From NCBI RefSeq assembly GCF_002943425.1, contig NZ_PTRA01000001.1:1798001-1862000 (forward strand): a stretch of DNA of 64,000 bases, read 5' to 3'. The DNA comes from Siphonobacter curvatus. GTDB lineage: Bacteria; Bacteroidota; Bacteroidia; Cytophagales; Spirosomataceae. Within the stretch, counting starts at the first letter, position 1; every line of letters begins with the position of its first letter. Position numbers and translations under genes: made by a program. The notes under the pieces are model-generated. The model did no database searches. It was given only the letters and a program-made list of their open reading frames with translations, and was not told where the DNA came from. This document shows positions 9,054 through 17,150 of this stretch, piece after piece.

Positions 9054-10646
9054 CTACTTACAGAATGTATCCGATTCGATGTCTATTTTGTATAGGGTCT
9101 GCTGTAGCGTCGTATCCTTTTGCGTAAAAGGCCAGCCAATGGCTGGATTGGGCGTAGCACGGAATCGGTACCGCTTACCGATTTCAAGTCGATTGGAAGC
9201 CACGGTCCGAACGGTACGGTATATGGTGATCAGATCTACCCAATCGTCTGTACCGACAATCTGGTACTGAACTCGCAACTCCGCGGGTAATTTGGCTTCA
9301 TCCACCTGACGTCCCTGTGGACAGATGACATCCAGTTGTACGGATACTTTAGAAGGAGGTCGTTCGAAGCTAATTGGGGCATTGATTGTCCGCGTATCAC
9401 ATAAATCTACCGCTTCGGAAACGTAAACAGGCGTCGTCTGATCTCCACCGTAGTAATTATTAGCCCGGAATACTTGTAATTTCACCTTCCGCTGGATCAT
9501 ACCCGAAAACGTTCGCTGAGCTCCGTTGTTCAAATTCACGTAAGTCTCATAAACGGTTTGATTGGTAGTTGCATCGACCAGTTTAGCATAATACAGAATA
9601 TCTACGCCCGATAAATTGGTTTGGAATCGGAAGGTTGGTCCCACTTCACAAATATCCTGCGTCTCGGCCAACGCATAGTGTGTCAGTTGGGAGAGCTGCG
9701 TTTTAACGAATAACTGATTGTTCTGAGCATTCCGTTGCAGGCGTAGGGGAGCCTGCTGTACCCAGGCATTGCGGGTAACATCAAACATCCAAAAGGGAAT
9801 AGAATCGCCTTCTTTAGGTAGCTGCCCGTTCAATAATCGCTTATTGGGCTGAATCGCCACGCTTACTTCCGTCGGTGCGGACGTGCGTCGCAGTAATTGC
9901 CCCTCGCGGGTGAATCCTTCCAGTTGAAAGAATACGAGGCCTTCAAATATAAATGCTGGAAGTTTTTGACCGTTTTGACCAATCCCGTTGAATGATCGGA
10001 TGGAATTATTGGGCAGATACGTCGAAGCTACTTGGGGCGTATAGTAATAGAGGGTAGTTTTGGTTTCACCCCGGGCGGATTGACCGTCGATCGTACTCAA
10101 AGCAGTATTCTGGGGCAAAACCCACTGAGCGTTGGCTCCGTTAATAGCAGCAGTCTGGATCGTGTGAGCAGCTGTAGTGTGATCTTGCTGGGAGGCGGCA
10201 ACACCCGTTGGGGGCTGACTGGAATTAATCAACGGGACTGTAGTTGTGACATTATTAGGGGTGCTCAGCTGCCACTGCGAAAGTCTGCTCAAATACCCCG
10301 TTGCCTCTGCCCATACCGTTACATTAACCGGATCCTGGCTGGAGGGTAAGTCTTGAGGGTCAACCGCTAAACCCAGAAAACCTTCCGAACTAGGTTTAAT
10401 AAGTTCTCCACCCGTCAGATTTTTAATACGTCTGGCATCTTCGCCAACCACGGCTACTTGTAAATTGGGTGGTGTTTTAATTCGGGACCCGGCATTCGCA
10501 TCCGTGTATTGGATATGAAGCGTAGCCTGGGTGAGTGGATCTTTGAATTGAAATTCAATTCCTTCGAAAGGATTTTCGCAGCCGAAACTAATGCCCATCA
10601 GGGAAAGGCAAAGTAGCGTACTGAAACGATAGAAGACCTTTTTCAT
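9054..10646 (-). CDS. Lipoprotein of unknown function, 530 residues
   Basis: I do not recognise a family. The protein begins MKKVFYRF and has a lipoprotein signal ending SFGC (Cys23), so it should sit in the inner or outer membrane facing the periplasm or surface. An ATG eight codons upstream (10670) is less likely because it would place charged residues before the signal. The body is beta-rich and threonine/asparagine-rich: about 100 residues resembling a carboxypeptidase-regulatory-like fold, a low-complexity Thr/Gln stretch near residues 135-165, and a C-terminal half of likely Ig-like strands. It stands alone between a terminator and an unusual 500-base noncoding region. Adhesion or polymer binding would be only a guess. 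Confidence 0.75.
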   Translation of the reverse strand: MKKVFYRFSTLLCLSLMGISFGCENPFEGIEFQFKDPLTQATLHIQYTDANAGSRIKTPPNLQVAVVGEDARRIKNLTGGELIKPSSEGFLGLAVDPQDLPSSQDPVNVTVWAEATGYLSRLSQWQLSTPNNVTTTVPLINSSQPPTGVAASQQDHTTAAHTIQTAAINGANAQWVLPQNTALSTIDGQSARGETKTTLYYYTPQVASTYLPNNSIRSFNGIGQNGQKLPAFIFEGLVFFQLEGFTREGQLLRRTSAPTEVSVAIQPNKRLLNGQLPKEGDSIPFWMFDVTRNAWVQQAPLRLQRNAQNNQLFVKTQLSQLTHYALAETQDICEVGPTFRFQTNLSGVDILYYAKLVDATTNQTVYETYVNLNNGAQRTFSGMIQRKVKLQVFRANNYYGGDQTTPVYVSEAVDLCDTRTINAPISFERPPSKVSVQLDVICPQGRQVDEAKLPAELRVQYQIVGTDDWVDLITIYRTVRTVASNRLEIGKRYRFRATPNPAIGWPFTQKDTTLQQTLYKIDIESDTFCK

Positions 10647-10755
10647 AACGTCTGGCGGAACGTGATTCAAATGGATGTAAATGGAAATCAGCCCCTAAAA
10701 AAGCATTCTACAGCTTTAAAACCTACGAATCGGGTAAGTAGAGCCACAAAATGGC

Positions 10756-10793
10756 AAAAAAAAAACCCTCGAACATCCGCCAATGCTCGAGGG
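10756..10793 (-). terminator. Minus-strand intrinsic terminator in a leader region
   Basis: Arms 10766-10776 and 10783-10793 (11 bp, one mismatch) around CCGCCA, followed on the minus strand by ten T (10756-10765). It lies 110 bases upstream of the minus-strand lipoprotein gene, and no minus-strand gene lies immediately upstream of it, so it may be an attenuator or end a small RNA. Confidence 0.65.
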
Positions 10794-10834
10794 CACAAGT
10801 GTCTCAAGTATTCGTCAATACTTATTTGATCTTG

Positions 10835-10854
10835 TTTGTAAAATATTTTACAAA
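10835..10854. promoter_or_regulatory. Perfect 20-bp AT-rich palindrome, possible operator
   Basis: TTTGTAAAATATTTTACAAA is fully self-complementary. Its dyad symmetry suits a dimeric DNA-binding protein, and it lies between two divergent genes. It could instead be an RNA hairpin. Confidence 0.4.
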
Positions 10855-11110
10855 AAGACCGGACCAATTATAAAATGTTAAGTATAAGGGACGAGTGGGG
10901 ATTATGAATGAGAATAGTATTCTACAAATACCCCAATATAGGTAAATATATTCACATATTCTATGCAAGAATCATGATAAAATTCTGTTATAATAGACTT
11001 TAGTAGATATTTTTTCGTAATCCATCTTGTTGAGTGCAAAACTTGTACCGTTTTCGCTGGTCTAGTCTATTTGCTGATTGGTGGCATAAATGTGGATACT
11101 GGTCCCGGTC

Positions 11111-11142
11111 TTGTCATTCAACGTTGAGGCTTGCGTAGTTTA
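11111..11142 (+). promoter_or_regulatory. Possible promoter of the cytochrome/VCBS gene
   Basis: TTG at 11111-11113 and TAGTTTAG at 11135-11142, 21 bases apart, approximate the Bacteroidota -33/-7 pair, with one mismatch to TAnnTTTG. It is 23 bases before the chosen ATG. Confidence 0.3.
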
Positions 11143-11165
11143 GCAATGTACTGTTGATACATTTC

Positions 11166-12719
11166 ATGCAATTACTGAAAAGCCTGTTACTGGTAGGAGT
11201 GGTAGTGGTATTGTTTTCTCAGGCTACTTTTTCACCAAAAAATCAATCATTGCTTTCCGATTCTTTACTAACGGGCGAACAACTAGCTCATCGGTATTGT
11301 CAGGGGTGCCATTTATTTCCTGACCCCTCCTTGCTCGATAAACAAACTTGGGAGAAAGGCGTATTGCCCTATATGGGTCGGAGACTTGGGATTCGGTCTT
11401 CAGCCATTGATCCGTACCGGGGTCTATTCGCTGAGGAGAAGCAAAAGGTTATGGCTGCTGGATTGTATCCCCGTAAGCCACTATTATCAAAAGCCGATTG
11501 GCAGAAGATTGTGAGCTACTACCGAACCCAGGCTCCTGAAAAACTCGCACCGCCAAGGACCGTTACCAATCCGTACCCATCGCTACCTAACTTCAGCGTA
11601 CGGGCAATTTCTTTTCAAGACGATCATACACCCCAAACTACTTTGCTCACCTACGATACGCTTTCTCATCAGCTCTTTGTAGGAGACCGTCAGAAGAAAT
11701 TATGGGTACTCGACTCGGAATTTAAGTTACAGCATGAACATCACCTGGATAGTCCGCCATCGGCCCTGCGTGTACAAGCCAATGGTGAGTTACAGGTCCT
11801 GACCATGGGCAGTTTAATGCCCTCGGACTTGAATCTGGGCAATCTACTATGCATCGATTCGGGCGGTGCCATTCGCTTGCAGTTGCATTCCTTACCACGC
11901 CCCGTACACTTCACCGAATGCGATCTTAATCAGGATGGCAAAAAAGACGTTATCGTATGTGGTTTCGGTCATCAGCTGGGACAGTTGGCCTGGTATGAAA
12001 GCTATCAGGAATCCAATCCAGTCGTACACATCCTGAAAGCCCTGCCCGGAGCCCGTAAAGCAGTTGTCGAGGATTTCAACCGGGACGGACGACCCGATAT
12101 AGTAGTGCTAATGGAGCAGGCTCAAGAAGGCGTTTATTTATTTACCAACGAAGGCCAGGGCGAGTTTCGAGAACAAGCTTTGCTTCAGTTTCCTCCCGTG
12201 TATGGGTTAAGCTCCATGGAAGTCCTTGATTTTAACGGGGACGGTTATCTGGATCTGCTAGTAAGCAACGGTGATAATTGGGACTATACGAATATTCTAA
12301 AAAATTACCACGGTATCCGACTGTATCTCAACGACGGAGAAAATCACTTTAAAGAGGCCTGGTTTTATCCGCTGTACGGGGCCAATCAGGTCGTAGCGGC
12401 TGATTTTGATCAGGATGGCGATTTGGATCTGGCGGCGATTTCTTTCTTTCCCGACATGATACAACACCCCGAACAGGGATTTATGTATTTTAATAATCTG
12501 GGTAACCTGAATTTCGAGGCTCATACTGTACCAGAGGCGGCAAAAGGCAAGTGGCTGACGATGGAAGTAGCTGATTACGATCAGGATGGCGATTTGGATC
12601 TGATTCTCGGTTCGTACCTGTATTCACTCATGGATTTGGGAACATTGACCTTACAGGGCCAAAAGAAATTTCCTCAATTGCTCATACTAAACAATGGCCT
12701 GCGACAACCAGCTCCTTAA
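11166..12719 (+). CDS. Exported cytochrome c / VCBS (FG-GAP) repeat protein
   Basis: A 517-residue protein with an N-terminal hydrophobic signal (LLKSLLLVGVVVVLFSQA). Near residue 45 is a c-type heme site, CQGCH, in a short cytochrome-like segment that also has a later Met-rich stretch. The rest is a beta-propeller-like repeat region with at least five calcium-binding DxNxDGxxD motifs, such as DLNQDGKKD, DFNRDGRPD, DFNGDGYLD, DFDQDGDLD and DYDQDGDLD. A TTG at 11154 would extend the frame by four codons, but the ATG at 11166 fits the signal better. It is likely periplasmic or at the surface. The combination suggests a redox-linked exported protein; partner and substrate are unknown. Confidence 0.8.
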   Translation: MQLLKSLLLVGVVVVLFSQATFSPKNQSLLSDSLLTGEQLAHRYCQGCHLFPDPSLLDKQTWEKGVLPYMGRRLGIRSSAIDPYRGLFAEEKQKVMAAGLYPRKPLLSKADWQKIVSYYRTQAPEKLAPPRTVTNPYPSLPNFSVRAISFQDDHTPQTTLLTYDTLSHQLFVGDRQKKLWVLDSEFKLQHEHHLDSPPSALRVQANGELQVLTMGSLMPSDLNLGNLLCIDSGGAIRLQLHSLPRPVHFTECDLNQDGKKDVIVCGFGHQLGQLAWYESYQESNPVVHILKALPGARKAVVEDFNRDGRPDIVVLMEQAQEGVYLFTNEGQGEFREQALLQFPPVYGLSSMEVLDFNGDGYLDLLVSNGDNWDYTNILKNYHGIRLYLNDGENHFKEAWFYPLYGANQVVAADFDQDGDLDLAAISFFPDMIQHPEQGFMYFNNLGNLNFEAHTVPEAAKGKWLTMEVADYDQDGDLDLILGSYLYSLMDLGTLTLQGQKKFPQLLILNNGLRQPAP

Positions 12720-12782
12720 TGATCCGCTTGGGATGTAAAAAGGAATTGCCAACTTTGAGAAATTTATTGATCTATTCGCCGA

Positions 12783-13481
12783 ATGAAAAACTTCTTCCTT
12801 GGAATCACTTGTCTGTATGTATTAAGTTCATGCGGCAAGGATCAGGACAATACCCCGCCAATCACCCTTGATCAAGACCAGCTTGAGCTACATTACGATC
12901 AAACGCATCAGTTTAAATTGAAGCAGGGGACTGGCGAGTTGAAAGCCAGTCAATACCGCTGGACCTCAAGCAACGAGTACGTAGGAACCGTATACGATGG
13001 CGATTTTAAAGCCGAGCAGATCGGCGAAACGACCATTACGGCAAGCTCGAAGGATGGAAAAAAGCAATGGACCAGCAAGGTGACCGTGGTTCCGTACAGC
13101 ACGCTTTATCGCGAACCCATAACGGATTTTAACCTGACCCCAGAACAGGTTAAGAGTAAAGAGACCCGCGAATTACGCGAGCAATCCGCCACTGTAACGA
13201 CTTTTAAGGGCGAAAACAGTAAAACCTGGGCGATCCGGTACAACTTCACGGCGGGCAAACTGAGTTCAGCCAGCGTATTATTGATGGATTCGCAGGACAT
13301 CGCCAACGAAGGTAGCCGCTTCCTCGACGAGCGGTATAAGTACGTAGGAGAGGTGAATGGAGCCAGTGTGTTTACCGACGAAAAAACAGTGACTATCCGC
13401 TATCAGTACACCAATGATTATGGCCTGATAGTGCAGTACAATCCCTACGTTAAGGGTGGTCGTTTACCCGGCGTTCTATAA
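12783..13481 (+). CDS. Lipoprotein with Ig-like (BIG2-type) domain, copy 1
   Basis: A 232-residue lipoprotein with lipobox LSSC (Cys17). Residues about 35-110 form a bacterial Ig-like domain with the BIG2 signature YRWTSSNEYVGTV and IGETTITASS. The C-terminal half (about 115-232) is of unknown fold. It is a paralogue of the next gene: the Ig-like domains match closely, including WTSSNE, VGTV and IGETTIT, while the C-terminal halves share only short motifs such as VKSKETR. A terminator separates the two, so they are probably transcribed independently. Function is unknown; the location is likely periplasm-facing membrane or cell surface. Confidence 0.75.
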   Translation: MKNFFLGITCLYVLSSCGKDQDNTPPITLDQDQLELHYDQTHQFKLKQGTGELKASQYRWTSSNEYVGTVYDGDFKAEQIGETTITASSKDGKKQWTSKVTVVPYSTLYREPITDFNLTPEQVKSKETRELREQSATVTTFKGENSKTWAIRYNFTAGKLSSASVLLMDSQDIANEGSRFLDERYKYVGEVNGASVFTDEKTVTIRYQYTNDYGLIVQYNPYVKGGRLPGVL

Positions 13482-13507
13482 AAAAAGAGCGTACCTCGTT
13501 TAAAAAG

Positions 13508-13537
13508 AGAAGGCTTTACACAGGCCTTCTTTTTTTA
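13508..13537 (+). terminator. Intrinsic terminator after Ig-like lipoprotein copy 1
   Basis: Arms 13508-13514 and 13524-13530 (AGAAGGC and its complement) followed by seven T. Confidence 0.75.
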
Positions 13538-13631
13538 TGGGTAATAAACAAGGTCGTAGGCAAAAACTTATTATTTGGAATCTCGCTACCTATTTCCGTA
13601 CTTACCTCATATCCAGCAAAAATCTGCTTTC

Positions 13632-14429
13632 ATGAAACACCTTTTCTTAATCGTAAGCCTACTTTGGGTTTTTACGTCCTGCTCTAAAAAAGACGAGGCT
13701 CCGGCTGTTGTAATCAACCAGCCGCAGTTGCAAGTACATTTCGACGAAGAACATCAGTTCGCCCTCACGCAAGGAAACAATACCCTCGATGCCAGTCAGT
13801 ATAAGTGGACCTCTAGTAACGAAACCGTAGGTACGGTGGATGCCGCGGGTAAATTTTCCGGCAACCGCATCGGCGAAACCACCATCACTGGAACGTCAGC
13901 CGATGGTAAAAACCGGGTAGAAAGCAAAGTAACGGTGATTCCCTACGTAGCTTCTTTTGTGAAAGAACCCGTACTGGATTTTGGCAACAGCAAGGCTACC
14001 GTCAAAAGTAAGGAGACCCGAACACTGGTGAATGAAAATGACAACTCGCTTGAATATCAGGCAGAAAATACAAAATTAAGAGGTGTCGGCTATATTTTTC
14101 AGAATGCTGCTTTGATTGGCTCTGTGCTGTTTCTTACGCAAACGAATGAAGTAGCCCAAGAGGCGGCTCGTTACTATGCAGAACGCTATTACACAGAAAT
14201 GGGTGATAATGAAATTCTGGTTGAGATCTCCGATAAAGTTATTATGGGACTGGTTATCGATGAAGAATGGGGGCTTTGTTGCATTTACCTACCTGCAAAT
14301 ACTTCAGGTGGTGGAAGGGTTGCGGCAAAAGACCTGAAGCAGGCCTTCAAAGGTCAGTACAAGCCTGGTAAGACAAATAGTATCCAGTTAAAGCAGGCTT
14401 TTGCAGCTGTCCGTTCCCGGAAACAATAG
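13632..14429 (+). CDS. Lipoprotein with Ig-like (BIG2-type) domain, copy 2
   Basis: A 265-residue lipoprotein beginning MKHLFLIVSLLWVFTSC, with the lipid-modified cysteine at position 17. The frame extends upstream to a TTG at 13575, but the added residues would precede the signal peptide, so ATG at 13632 is preferred. The Ig-like domain (about 30-110) repeats that of the preceding gene with the motifs YKWTSSNETVGTV and IGETTITGTS. The C-terminal half differs and ends in a basic, alanine-rich tail (KQAFAAVRSRKQ). The pair looks like a tandem duplication followed by divergence of the C-terminal part, as seen in surface proteins with changing partners. I do not recognise the C-terminal family. 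Confidence 0.75.
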   Translation: MKHLFLIVSLLWVFTSCSKKDEAPAVVINQPQLQVHFDEEHQFALTQGNNTLDASQYKWTSSNETVGTVDAAGKFSGNRIGETTITGTSADGKNRVESKVTVIPYVASFVKEPVLDFGNSKATVKSKETRTLVNENDNSLEYQAENTKLRGVGYIFQNAALIGSVLFLTQTNEVAQEAARYYAERYYTEMGDNEILVEISDKVIMGLVIDEEWGLCCIYLPANTSGGGRVAAKDLKQAFKGQYKPGKTNSIQLKQAFAAVRSRKQ

Positions 14430-14453
14430 CAACAGACTTTTTAAGGTAATAAG

Positions 14454-14486
14454 AAAGACCACTTCGAATCTTGAAGTGGTCTTTTT
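14454..14486. terminator. Bidirectional terminator before GH92 gene
   Basis: Perfect 12-bp arms (14454-14465 and 14473-14484) around GAATCTT. T-rich on the plus strand and A-rich upstream, it can serve the lipoprotein gene and the convergent glycosidase gene. Confidence 0.8.
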
Positions 14487-14532
14487 AGTTGATAGATGGA
14501 AGTCCTGAACGTAGGATAGATACGCAGTGAAA

Positions 14533-16620
14533 CTAACGCTCACTACCCGAAATCCAGATATTCTCCGTTCCGTACGTCGTCGGTTTGTCGCTGGCTTCGA
14601 TCACCAGTTTACCCCCTCCGGTCAGTTCCTCGTGCGTAAGCCAGAGTCGTTTTAAATCTTTGCCGTTCAGGGTTACCCGCTGAATGTATCGCCGTTGATT
14701 GGAAAAATTAGGTACGCTGATTTCCAGGTTTTTCGAGGGAAGCCGAATGGTGATTTTCCTGAATAAAGGAACGTTCAGGTAATAGATGGGTTCGCCCACC
14801 AGCGGCTGCTGAATGCCCAGAGCCGTCAGTACAAACCAGCCTGACATGGCTCCGGCGTCGTCATCCATCGTGCGTACCAAGGCTTTGGGTTCGTTCTTGT
14901 AAATGCGGTCGATGTGGGCTCCAATCCCGCGACTATTATCATTAAAGTAATACTGCACGACCGTATCGACGGCCAGTTGCTGCACGAGCTGCTGGTACTT
15001 CCAGGGTTTGTCACTGGCGTAATACAGTGCCGGCGACTGCAAATCGGGTTCGTTGGCCCGGTTGAAATAATGATTATCAAAAAAGTCGTCGAGTTGCTCC
15101 GTAAAGGCTTTCCGGCCACCCGCCAGTTGCACCAGACCCGTAACATCAAAGGGGACCGACCAGCGATACTGCCGGATGGTACCCTGGTACATACTGCGAG
15201 CCGACATGCGGTCCACGTCGGACTTACTCAGGTCTTTGAATTCCTTCTCCCACAAGGGGCGATACGCCTGGGATTTACGCAGGAAATGCTCGGACAGGGG
15301 TTGCTCGTGCAGGCCCTCGAAGAGTTTTCCCATCATCCACAGATCGTAGGACGCTTCCAGAAATTTATCCGGCTTGCTAAAATCAAAACGGGCCGTATCC
15401 GCCAGCAAAGCCTGCCGGATAGCGGGTACGTCCAGCGTATACCCTTTGCGGACAGCATCCAGCAGGACCACCGCCGCGTGCTCGGTACGCACGGAGTTGG
15501 CGGGTTCGGTAGGCCCCGCAAAATCGTACTTGCCGTAGCGGTAGAGGTTGGCAATGGAATGAGTAATGTCCTGATACAAGCGAGGATACAGCAGAGCTAA
15601 CAGGGGCAGCTGCGTTTTGTAGTTATCCCAGATGGCCCAGCCGTGGTACCGGGGGCTGGTGGCTTCGTGAATGTTCCCATCCGTCCCCCGAAAACGGCCA
15701 TCGGTTTCCGAAATCCGGAAGGGCGACTGCATGGTTCGGTATAGTAACGAGTAGAAAAGCGAGGTGCGATCTTTGGGGCCTTCCACCTGAACAATACCCA
15801 GCAGGTCGTTCCAGGCGGCAGTGGATTTTTGGAAAAGGGACGTGTACGTCTGCGTAGCTCCCTGCTGGAGGCGTTGTTCGGCAGAGGCCTGATCGACTGC
15901 CGAAAAGGCAATCCGTACCGGAACCTGACGCGTCGCGGGCGACAAATGGGCGATCAGGATGTGGTTGGATTCCTCCGTCCAGGTAGCAGTAGTACCAAGG
16001 TCCAGGGCGTAATAGATCGTATACGTGCCCGCGTGACAGGTCGTTTTCGCCTGAATCCATCCCGACACCCGGGATCCGTTCAGGGTATGCTGTTCGCCAA
16101 CGAAGGCCCGGTTGAAGGTATGTCCCAGATCGAGCCGAAAGCCTTTAGCTCCCTCGGGGAAGGTGTATTCGGACAGGCCTTCGTTCTGTAGAACGGTCGC
16201 TTTCATACGTATGCCGTTCGTAAACGAGATCGCATACTGACCGGGTTGGGCGGTATCGGAAACCTTACGAAGCGGCTTGCCATCGTCCTGCGTCCCCAGA
16301 AAGGGTTTCAGTAACAGCAGTCCACCGCTGCCCTGACAGCCTACGCCTTCAAAGCGATTGTGCGTAAAACCGAGTACATCCTTCGCCAGATATTCGTAGC
16401 CCGTGTGCGTACCCGGCACCGTAAGCGGCAGAATACTCAACTGGCTAAAGGGCGAAGTCGCCGCCGGGGATAGCTGCCCATGATCGCCGGAAGAGCCCAG
16501 AAACACATTCACCTGATTACGCTGGGCAAAAGCCATCACTTGCCACACGGAGCACCAAACCAACAGGAAACACTTCAGGCTGAGCCTGTAATACTTCATT
16601 CGAAAAGGAAAAAGAGACAT
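14533..16620 (-). CDS. GH92 family glycosidase (alpha-mannosidase-like), exported
   Basis: Exported glycoside hydrolase of 695 residues, or 688 from an internal ATG (16599) that starts a clean signal peptide ending MAFAQ. It has the two-part GH92 layout: an N-terminal beta-sandwich (about 35-260) and an (alpha/alpha)6 domain with YHGWAIWDNYKTQLPL (325-340) and TMDDDAGAMSGWF (584-596), which aligns with the calcium-dependent base motif of the family. GH92 enzymes are calcium-dependent inverting exo-alpha-mannosidases that trim mannans and N-glycans. At the position of the usual catalytic acid, where the family has YxEGNxWQY, this protein has MYQGTIRQY, so Gln479 replaces Glu. The gene stands alone, with no SusC/SusD pair nearby. 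It may cleave a substrate that needs no acid, or be inactive. Confidence 0.85.
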   Translation of the reverse strand: MSLFPFRMKYYRLSLKCFLLVWCSVWQVMAFAQRNQVNVFLGSSGDHGQLSPAATSPFSQLSILPLTVPGTHTGYEYLAKDVLGFTHNRFEGVGCQGSGGLLLLKPFLGTQDDGKPLRKVSDTAQPGQYAISFTNGIRMKATVLQNEGLSEYTFPEGAKGFRLDLGHTFNRAFVGEQHTLNGSRVSGWIQAKTTCHAGTYTIYYALDLGTTATWTEESNHILIAHLSPATRQVPVRIAFSAVDQASAEQRLQQGATQTYTSLFQKSTAAWNDLLGIVQVEGPKDRTSLFYSLLYRTMQSPFRISETDGRFRGTDGNIHEATSPRYHGWAIWDNYKTQLPLLALLYPRLYQDITHSIANLYRYGKYDFAGPTEPANSVRTEHAAVVLLDAVRKGYTLDVPAIRQALLADTARFDFSKPDKFLEASYDLWMMGKLFEGLHEQPLSEHFLRKSQAYRPLWEKEFKDLSKSDVDRMSARSMYQGTIRQYRWSVPFDVTGLVQLAGGRKAFTEQLDDFFDNHYFNRANEPDLQSPALYYASDKPWKYQQLVQQLAVDTVVQYYFNDNSRGIGAHIDRIYKNEPKALVRTMDDDAGAMSGWFVLTALGIQQPLVGEPIYYLNVPLFRKITIRLPSKNLEISVPNFSNQRRYIQRVTLNGKDLKRLWLTHEELTGGGKLVIEASDKPTTYGTENIWISGSER

Positions 16621-16808
16621 ACGTACGCGAAAAAATGCTGATCAATGGTATAAGATCCTGGTCAAGCAGAAGCGTATTGATTAGGTAAGTGAAGAAGGAC
16701 CGAATCGGCCCGTTTTCCGTTTAAAGGAATTTGAAGGTGTAAAAAACGGGGTTGAGGGGCAGTTTACAAAACTTTTGGTGTGACGAAAGTATGAAGATTG
16801 AAAACAAA

Positions 16809-16836
16809 AAAGCCTGCTTCAGCTGAAGCAGGCTTT
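16809..16836 (-). terminator. Intrinsic terminator of the tRNA-Arg pair
   Basis: Perfect 28-bp palindrome centred between 16822 and 16823, with a T-rich stretch following on the minus strand. It lies four bases beyond the 3' end of the downstream tRNA. Confidence 0.8.
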
Positions 16837-16839
16837 AAG

Positions 16840-16913
16840 TGGTCGCGTAGGGATTCGAACCCCAAACCTTCTGATCCGTAGTCAGATGCTCTATCCAATT
16901 GAGCTACGCAACC
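16840..16913 (-). tRNA. tRNA-Arg (anticodon ACG), copy 2
   Basis: On the minus strand the 74 bases fold as a normal cloverleaf: acceptor GGTTGCG paired with CGCGACC, D arm with AGCTCAATTGGATAGAGC, anticodon stem TCTGA with loop CTACGGA (anticodon ACG, read as ICG, serving CGN codons), and T arm with GGTTCGAATCC. The discriminator is A and CCA is not encoded. It is identical to the upstream copy. Confidence 0.95.
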
Positions 16914-16972
16914 GATACTCGATTACTGTTTTGGAATGTCGGACGGGTGGTGTAACCATTTTCCAACGGTAG

Positions 16973-17046
16973 TGGTCGCGTAGGGATTCGAACCCCAAAC
17001 CTTCTGATCCGTAGTCAGATGCTCTATCCAATTGAGCTACGCAACC
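16973..17046 (-). tRNA. tRNA-Arg (anticodon ACG), copy 1
   Basis: Same sequence as the other copy, 59 bases away, with a different spacer. Both are read leftward from one likely promoter (17091-17121) and end at one terminator. A duplicated tRNA-Arg(ACG) raises dosage for CGN codons, which are common in the genes here. Confidence 0.95.
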
Positions 17047-17090
17047 GTCTTTTGATCGTTTGATACTGGGTATCTTTCCGATCGGGAATG

Positions 17091-17121
17091 CAAAAGTAGT
17101 GACTTCAAGAGGCTTTGTCAA
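17091..17121 (-). promoter_or_regulatory. Promoter of the tRNA-Arg pair
   Basis: On the minus strand TTG (17121-17119) is followed after 20 bases by TACTTTTG (17098-17091), an exact match to the Bacteroidota -7 element TAnnTTTG at the right spacing. Transcription should start about 35 bases before the first tRNA. Confidence 0.6.
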
Positions 17122-17150
17122 GCTTTCCCTGCAGCCTTTTTTTAAATAAT

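Larger units (their letters stand above)
10756..10860 (-). ncRNA. Candidate small structured RNA or attenuating leader
   Basis: Read on the minus strand, a 20-bp palindrome, a 7-bp stem with loop GACG, and a terminator hairpin with ten T follow one another within about 100 bases. That is the layout of a short regulatory RNA or of an attenuated leader for the lipoprotein gene downstream. I find no clear TAnnTTTG promoter on the minus strand just upstream, so transcription is unproven. Confidence 0.3.
10647..11165. other. 519-bp noncoding region with several hairpins
   Basis: AT-rich spacer between two divergent genes, with no credible coding frame. Its left part carries three inverted repeats within 100 bases: a minus-strand terminator (10756-10793), a stem at 10806-10812/10817-10823, and a perfect 20-bp palindrome (10835-10854). 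Its right part contains the likely promoter of the cytochrome/VCBS gene. Confidence 0.7.

Noticed and set aside
14914-15600. 228-residue plus-strand frame opposite the GH92 gene
   Set aside because: Antisense shadow; no family features, and the opposite frame has conserved GH92 motifs throughout.
16840-17046. tRNA pair as attachment site of an integrated element
   Set aside because: No integrase, no direct repeat of a tRNA end elsewhere, and housekeeping-type genes on both sides.
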